DNA of 13,787 nucleotides, taken from Acidobacteriota bacterium. Lineage in GTDB: Bacteria; Acidobacteriota; Thermoanaerobaculia; Multivoradales; JAHEKO01. A program made the translations under genes and the position numbers. A model generated the notes under the pieces. It saw only the letters and a list, made by a program, of their open reading frames with translations, was not told the DNA's origin and made no database searches. Of the stretch, positions 7,175 through 11,472 are shown one piece after another. The stretch is taken from assembly GCA_006227875.1 (NCBI GenBank), contig SBFI01000438.1, positions 1 through 13,787 on the forward strand, in the 5' to 3' direction. Numbering within the stretch: the stretch's first letter is position 1; every line of letters starts with the position of its first letter.

Positions 7175-8447
7175 GCGCAACACCGGGAGACGGCTCCTAT
7201 GGCTTCTGATTGCCGTCGTCATTGTGATCCAGTTCATCCCGGTCGATCGTTCGCGTCGACAAGCACAGGCGGAGATCGAAGCAGCCCCCGAGGTGATGGA
7301 GATTCTGCGTGCGGCCTGCTACGACTGCCACTCCTACGACACCGATTGGCCCTGGTACGGATACGTGGCACCGCTATCGTGGTGGCTGGCTCACCATGTG
7401 GAAGAGGCTCGGGAGGAGATGAACTTCTCCGACTGGGGTCTGTTGGAGCCCGAGAAACAGGCCGAGCTGCGCGAGGAGATCTGGGAGGAGGTCGAGGAGG
7501 GCGAGATGCCCCTGCCATCCCACCGCAGGGTCCACCCCGAGGCTCGACTCGATGAGCGCCAGCTCCGCGTGCTCGAGGCCTGGTCCCATGGTGACATCTC
7601 GAGGCTCGAATCCGACGTGGTCTACGGCAGGGCTGCAGATCGGAACCTGCTGATGGATGTCCACCATCCGAAGCATCCCAAGGGTGTCGGGGTGATCTCG
7701 ATTGCCGGTAGTGCCTGGCGGGCCGACGAGGGGGGCAACACCGAGCCCTTGAAGGAGCAAAGGGGGTATGTGGAGGCCTACGTCGAGCCTCTGGTCGCAG
7801 CCGGTTACACCGTCTTCAGTCTCAACCACCGCGGCGCGCCGCCTTATCCCTATCCAGCGGCGGTGGAGGACACCCAACGCGCAGTTCGCTTTGTCCGCCA
7901 CCACGCCGAGGAGTTTGGCGTGGCGGCCGATCGTCTGGGGGCCGTGGGTTTCTCCTCCGGTGCCAACCTGGTGAGCCTTCTCGGTGTCGGCGATGGGCAT
8001 GGTCGGGCCGACGCCCCCGACCCGGTCGACAGGGAGAGCTCCAAGGTGCAGTGTGTCGTCGGCTTGGCGACGCCGGCCGATCTCTCGCGGCTGAGAATGG
8101 ACCTGGTCGGCCCCTACCTTGGAGCCGAGTCCCGGCCCGCCGCGGACGTGGACGACCGCTCGATCGGCAGGGTTTCTTTGGAGGCCTCGCCGGTGACCCA
8201 TGTCACCGCCGAAGATGCGCCAACCCTCCTGGTCCATGGGGAGCGTGATCGGACTGTCCCCAGCTCACAATCGGTGCTTTTCGAGCAGCGGCTGCGCGAG
8301 TCCGGCGTCGAGGTCAAGCTCGTCTTGCTGGAAGATCAGGCGCACCCGATCGCGCCAAGTGCGGGCGAGCCGCCCGTGGTCGAGGAGCTCCTCGAGTGGC
8401 TCGACCGACATCTTTTCGAATCTCCCAGTTCTGCCTGGAAAGGATAG
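7164..8447 (+). CDS. Haem-binding domain fused to alpha/beta hydrolase
   Basis: The 427-residue protein starts with a membrane anchor (about 10-26, ending F-I-P-V-D-R) typical of Haem_bd-family proteins. The periplasmic haem-binding domain (about 37-143) has C52-Y-D-C-H56, a c-type haem attachment motif, then the family pattern W-P-W-Y-x-Y-V-A-P, N-F-S-D-W, E-E-I-W-E-E-V-E-E-G-E-M-P and H-P-E-A-R-L. Residues about 150-425 form an alpha/beta hydrolase of the carboxylesterase or dipeptidyl-peptidase-like type: G-F-S-S-G at 262-266 with nucleophile S264, D362 in H-G-E-R-D, and H394 in D-Q-A-H-P, so the triad is complete. The usual H-G-G oxyanion motif is replaced by I-A-G-S-A-W. The start at 7164 has GGAGAA upstream and overlaps the phosphatase gene, implying translational coupling. 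The fusion is unusual and the substrate is unknown. Confidence 0.88.
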   Translation: MSSERNTGRRLLWLLIAVVIVIQFIPVDRSRRQAQAEIEAAPEVMEILRAACYDCHSYDTDWPWYGYVAPLSWWLAHHVEEAREEMNFSDWGLLEPEKQAELREEIWEEVEEGEMPLPSHRRVHPEARLDERQLRVLEAWSHGDISRLESDVVYGRAADRNLLMDVHHPKHPKGVGVISIAGSAWRADEGGNTEPLKEQRGYVEAYVEPLVAAGYTVFSLNHRGAPPYPYPAAVEDTQRAVRFVRHHAEEFGVAADRLGAVGFSSGANLVSLLGVGDGHGRADAPDPVDRESSKVQCVVGLATPADLSRLRMDLVGPYLGAESRPAADVDDRSIGRVSLEASPVTHVTAEDAPTLLVHGERDRTVPSSQSVLFEQRLRESGVEVKLVLLEDQAHPIAPSAGEPPVVEELLEWLDRHLFESPSSAWKG

Positions 8448-8456
8448 AGAACAAAA

Positions 8457-8657
8457 ATGGAAAACGAGTCGACCGCCAAGAGCTGTTTGGCCTGTCATCG
8501 CGGCACCAACGAGACGCCGCTCATCGCGCTCGAGTACCAGGAGTCCAGGATCTGGATCTGTCCCCAGCACCTTCCGATCTTGATTCACGATCCGGCGCGG
8601 CTGGTGGGTGTGCTCCCCGGCGCCGAAAATCTGTCGCCGGCCGAGCACCACGATTGA
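8457..8657 (+). CDS. Small zinc-ribbon-like protein
   Basis: This 66-residue protein contains C10-x-x-C13 and C35-x-x-H38, spaced as a single treble-clef or zinc-ribbon site, with a conserved-looking central strand pair (L-I-A-L-E-Y-Q, then R-I-W-I-C-P-Q-H-L-P) and the tail L-V-G-V-L-P-G-A-E. It has no signal peptide, so although C10-L-A-C-H14 also reads as CxxCH, c-type haem attachment in the periplasm is unlikely and zinc is the better guess. I recall similar short proteins of unknown function in other bacteria but no named family. It begins nine bases after the hydrolase fusion gene and ends three bases before the stop of the convergent MBL gene, so it is the last member of the cassette. 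AGGA and GAGA lie within 17 bases upstream. Confidence 0.8.
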   Translation: MENESTAKSCLACHRGTNETPLIALEYQESRIWICPQHLPILIHDPARLVGVLPGAENLSPAEHHD

Positions 8658-8660
8658 GGT

Positions 8661-9482
8661 CTAGTCTTCTGTAGAGGTGTCGGGCAGGTCGAGGCAGGCG
8701 GCGATGAGATTCCGCTTGGCGAAGTGGAAGCGTGTAAACAGACTCAGGTGACCCTCGCCCCCGAGCAGCTCACGGGTGATCTCGGTGACGCTCTTGCCCT
8801 GGGCGTGGAGTCGGTGGACCTCACCGCGGAGCGAGACCAGATAGTCGAGCTTGCGGGTTAGTGCCTCTCGCCCCGCCGCAATCACGCCTCGATGCGAGCA
8901 GAGGAGGGTGTCGAAGTCCAGCTCCAGAACCCGTCGCAGGCTCGCGATGTGCTCACCCAGGTCTTCGTCCTGGCGCAGATAGCGGGTGCGCGCGGCGATA
9001 TAGAGGTCACCGGTGAAAAGCCAACCCCGGTCGGGCTCGAGGTAACAAGTCGAGTCGGGGGAGTGGCCGGGTGTGGGGATAGTCGCGAGCGACAAACCTC
9101 CAGCGAGCTCCATTCTGTCGGGAACCGGCGCGGTCTCCACCACCAGCGGTCGGCCCCAGATCAGGCGGCGGTAGAACTGGACCTCGTAGCCTTTCGACAG
9201 CGGTTCTATCGCCTCGCGAGGCGAAAGAACGGGCGTCTTCAGAGTGCGATCTATCGGTGCCAGATTGCCGCTGTGATCTTCGTGGTGGTGGGTGACGAGG
9301 ACCCGTTGGACCTCTTTTTCCTCCAGGAAGCGTCGGACAAAACGCCACTGGTTGGGCGGGCCGGTATCGATGACCGTGCCACCGAGGCGATAGAGGATGC
9401 AGGTGGTGTTGATCTGCGAGGTAAACCGGCCGACCCGGATGCCCTCGATGTCGGCAAACTCGATGCGATCGAGGACGGACAT
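8661..9482 (-). CDS. Metallo-beta-lactamase-fold hydrolase
   Basis: This 273-residue protein is a glyoxalase II/MBL-fold hydrolase with a dinuclear metal site. Visible ligands are H65, H67, D69 and H70 in T-H-H-H-E-D-H, H140 in T-P-G-H-S, D159 in F-T-G-D, and H197 in C-S-H. The N-terminal strands include N-T-T-C-I-L and G-T-V-I-D-T-G, as in this fold. The C-terminal helical region (about 205-270) could form the substrate-binding cap seen in GloB-like and LACTB2-like enzymes, so a thioesterase or nuclease role are both possible. The ATG at 9482 was chosen because the open frame further upstream runs into the octamer repeat element at 9524 and loses family character; no good ribosome binding site is present. 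It is cytoplasmic by lack of a signal peptide. Confidence 0.9.
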   Translation of the reverse strand: MSVLDRIEFADIEGIRVGRFTSQINTTCILYRLGGTVIDTGPPNQWRFVRRFLEEKEVQRVLVTHHHEDHSGNLAPIDRTLKTPVLSPREAIEPLSKGYEVQFYRRLIWGRPLVVETAPVPDRMELAGGLSLATIPTPGHSPDSTCYLEPDRGWLFTGDLYIAARTRYLRQDEDLGEHIASLRRVLELDFDTLLCSHRGVIAAGREALTRKLDYLVSLRGEVHRLHAQGKSVTEITRELLGGEGHLSLFTRFHFAKRNLIAACLDLPDTSTED

Positions 9483-9523
9483 GGCGGCAAGCCGTGGGAG
9501 GAGGAGTATACGCCCGGAAGAGG

Positions 9524-9615
9524 CGCAGTGGCGCAATGACGCAGTGACGCACTGGAGCAAGTTTCACTGCGCCACTGCGAGCGGCCCGCAGGGCCGCGGC
9601 CACTGCGTCAGTGCG
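9524..9615. repeat. Octamer repeat element, four direct plus four inverted CGCANTGR units
   Basis: Four contiguous octamers occupy 9524-9555: CGCAGTGG, CGCAATGA, CGCAGTGA and CGCACTGG. Read on the minus strand, four more occur as two pairs: CGCAGTGG with CGCAGTGA at 9579-9564, and CGCACTGA with CGCAGTGG at 9615-9600. Between the inverted pairs lies a separate GC hairpin. One consequence is a perfect 12-base inverted repeat (9524-9535 with 9568-9579). The element fills most of the 151 bases between the MBL gene and the 3' end of the PilZ gene. I see no other copy in the window. It could be an extragenic palindromic element, but that is inference. Confidence 0.75.
9581..9597. repeat. GC hairpin inside the octamer element
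   Basis: GCGGCCC and GGGCCGC are perfectly complementary arms of seven bases around a three-base loop GCA. It lies 37 bases past the stop codon of the PilZ gene in that gene's direction of transcription, so it could end the transcript, but no T tract follows on either strand. I therefore call it a structural part of the repeat and not a proven terminator. Confidence 0.55.
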
Positions 9616-9633
9616 GGGGGTGGGGGTCTGCGG

Positions 9634-11289
9634 TCAGCCGCTCTCTTCGCTGGCGATCTTCCAGCTGCCGTCCTCCCACACCAACTCGAGCGTCTTGGCC
9701 ACCGAGTCGCTAAAGGTGTCCGAGGAGTAGGCTTGCATGAAGCTAACACTGACCCGTTCGGCGTCGATGGGCTGGTGACGTAGCCCATCCAATTCGACCT
9801 TGATCCAGGCGGGTTTGCGCAGCCGGGTGAAGCGTTGCGTCTCCCAGTCGTCGCGGCTCAGGCCGTTCGGAGGGACGAACTCGGCGGCGTAGAAGCCGAG
9901 ATAGTCATCGACTTGTTGGCCCGACCAGGCCTGGGCCCAGGCGAGGACGGTCGGCTCGACGCGGGACAGATCACCGGAAGCGACCGTCGCGATGCGCTCC
10001 GGTTCTGCAATCGGGTCGGGCTCCTCGACCGCCGGTTCGACCGAGACGGCGGGCTCTGCTTCGACCGGCGCGGGAGCGGAAGCCGAGGATTCCTCGACCG
10101 CGACCTGCTCCACCGGCGCGGTCCGTTCCGGGGCCTCGGCGACGGGAGCCGGTGGGGGTGTGGTCTGCCGCTGAGCGACGGCGCCGACCTCGGGCACCGG
10201 GGCCTCCTCGGCAACCGGCTGTGCACCCCGTCGCGGCAGCCAGTAGGCGAGGGCGAGGGCGAGGGCGAGAATGAGCGCTGCGGCGATGACGCCGACGAGC
10301 AATGGTGTCTTGCTGTCGCGATTGGTCGTTGCGGCCGGTTTTGGTGCGGGAACGGGAAAGTCCGGCGCCGCTTCGGCGGTCGCGTCGACATCCAAGGCGG
10401 GCTGTAGGGCCTCGACCACCACCTCGGCAGCCGCGGCCAAAGCCGCTGCCGGCTCGACAGGCTCTGCCACCGCCTCGAGCGGTTGCACTACCGGCTGGGG
10501 GGTTGGCGCCTGGGCCGGTTGTGGCGCCGGCTTGTGGGTCGGGGGCTCGAGCTCGTAGCCCTCCGCCAGCATCTTGCGCATGGTGTGCTCTTTGACCAGC
10601 CGCTTGATCAGCTCCCGACTTCTCATGTCGATCTTGAGAAACCGGACTCCCATGCCGGCGGGCTGATCCGGCCCCTCGGTTGTCGGGCGCCGCCAGGCGA
10701 CTTCGGCCTGGCCCTGGATCAGGGACATGTCTTCGCCGAGGCGGAACTCGAACGACAGCACCGTCCCGGGTCGTTTGGGCCGGATCGAGCGCACGAACAT
10801 GCCGTTCATCGACAGGTTGTCGGATACCTCCTCGACAAACTCCTCGAACTTCTCGTAGGAGACGATGACCGGCTCTCGGAAGGGGATACGCCTTTTCTCG
10901 ATCGGGATGTGACCCGCGGCGCGATCCCCTCGCCGCAGGCGATTGAAGACAAAATCCTGGACCAGCTTGAAGTCGTCGTCGTCAGGGTAGACAAAGGTCA
11001 GGCCGAGATGCCTTTCCTCCTCCCTACCGACACCGCGGTGGGGCACACTGCGAACCACGACGGCCTTGACCTCTATGTCGGTCTCCGGCGTACTCCCCTC
11101 GGGCGGCAGCGTAAAGCGGAAATTGAGCAACTCGGACCCGACTTCGAGAGGATCGCCGGTGATCAAAGTGGCCCCGCCGGCACTGAGGTTTTCGATGGTC
11201 CCCAAGCGAGGCGAAGCCGATTCTTCGACCCGATATTGGGCTTCCAGAGGGATCACCAAGCGCGGATGCCGCCGCCTCTCGTCGAACAT
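9634..11289 (-). CDS. Tandem PilZ transmembrane protein with periplasmic NTF2-like domain
   Basis: The 551-residue protein reads as PilZ-PilZ-linker-TM-linker-NTF2. PilZ 1 (about 4-118) has the cyclic-di-GMP motifs R6-x3-R10 and N34-L-S36-A-G-G39. PilZ 2 (about 130-245) has R134-x3-R138 and N158-L-S160-M-N-G163, then G-M-G-V-R-F at 212-217, like the paralogous PilZ set of myxobacteria. Residues 248-325 are Pro/Ala-rich, 329-351 form one membrane span followed by R353-R354, and 355-440 are again Pro/Ala/Glu-rich. The C-terminus (about 444-551) matches the Cds6-type SnoaL/NTF2-like domain found on L,D-transpeptidases (W-x-x-A-W-S, D-D-Y-L-G-F-Y, L-S-R-D-D-W, S-D-T-F-S-D-S-V-x-K-T-L-E-L). It probably receives cyclic-di-GMP inside and acts outside. 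The ATG lies in a palindrome, and only AAGG immediately before it resembles a ribosome binding site. Confidence 0.88.
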   Translation of the reverse strand: MFDERRRHPRLVIPLEAQYRVEESASPRLGTIENLSAGGATLITGDPLEVGSELLNFRFTLPPEGSTPETDIEVKAVVVRSVPHRGVGREEERHLGLTFVYPDDDDFKLVQDFVFNRLRRGDRAAGHIPIEKRRIPFREPVIVSYEKFEEFVEEVSDNLSMNGMFVRSIRPKRPGTVLSFEFRLGEDMSLIQGQAEVAWRRPTTEGPDQPAGMGVRFLKIDMRSRELIKRLVKEHTMRKMLAEGYELEPPTHKPAPQPAQAPTPQPVVQPLEAVAEPVEPAAALAAAAEVVVEALQPALDVDATAEAAPDFPVPAPKPAATTNRDSKTPLLVGVIAAALILALALALAYWLPRRGAQPVAEEAPVPEVGAVAQRQTTPPPAPVAEAPERTAPVEQVAVEESSASAPAPVEAEPAVSVEPAVEEPDPIAEPERIATVASGDLSRVEPTVLAWAQAWSGQQVDDYLGFYAAEFVPPNGLSRDDWETQRFTRLRKPAWIKVELDGLRHQPIDAERVSVSFMQAYSSDTFSDSVAKTLELVWEDGSWKIASEESG

Positions 11290-11301
11290 CCTTGCAAGGA
11301 T
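11288..11301. promoter_or_regulatory. 14-base palindrome covering the PilZ gene start codon
   Basis: ATCCTTGCAAGGAT is a perfect 14-base palindrome whose last two bases on the minus strand are the A and T of the PilZ gene's ATG. It could bind a dimeric repressor or, as RNA, hinder initiation. A palindrome of this length is expected about once per window of this size by chance (13787/4^7), so only its position makes it notable. Confidence 0.3.
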
Positions 11302-11319
11302 AGGGGAATCGCCCCTTTT
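11302..11319. terminator. Short hairpin with T run in the PilZ/RND divergent region
   Basis: On the plus strand AGGGG (11302-11306) and CCCCT (11312-11316) can pair around a five-base loop and are followed by TTT. The stem is only five base pairs, and on the plus strand nothing transcribed is known to end here. In the PilZ transcript it would sit in the 5' leader, just ahead of the palindrome at the start codon. Function is uncertain. Confidence 0.2.
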
Positions 11320-11392
11320 AGGGCATCAAATTTGTCACAGTCGAGAGCAACCTTATTCCCCGTCTTTTCGTAACTTATTTGCCACTTTGATG

Positions 11393-11414
11393 ACTGCGCC
11401 GGCACCGGCGCAGT
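11393..11414. promoter_or_regulatory. Perfect inverted repeat in the PilZ/RND divergent promoter region
   Basis: ACTGCGCCGG (11393-11402) and CCGGCGCAGT (11405-11414) are perfect 10-base arms around a two-base centre CA. With about 4^-10 per position, this is not expected by chance in a window this long. It lies 58 bases before the RND start and about 103 bases before the PilZ start, next to an AT-rich stretch (about 11325-11390) that probably holds the promoters. A dimeric repressor operator, such as the TetR- or MarR-type regulators that control RND pumps, is the natural reading; no such regulator gene is adjacent here. Confidence 0.45.
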
Positions 11415-11472
11415 TTCCGGAATAGGCCCTAAGGCCCGGGAAACGAGCGCCATTCGAGAGGACCGAGTCGAC

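Noticed and set aside
8484..8498. CxxCH in the 66-residue protein as a c-type haem site
   Set aside because: There is no signal peptide, and a second C-x-x-H pair completes a zinc-ribbon-like ligand set.
9483..9560. N-terminal extension of the MBL protein to an ATG at 9560
   Set aside because: The extension is encoded partly by the octamer repeat element and shows no family similarity; the start at 9482 gives a normal MBL N-terminus.
10483..11373. 296-codon plus-strand frame opposite the PilZ gene
   Set aside because: The minus strand encodes two PilZ domains with full signature motifs; the plus-strand frame is a shadow.
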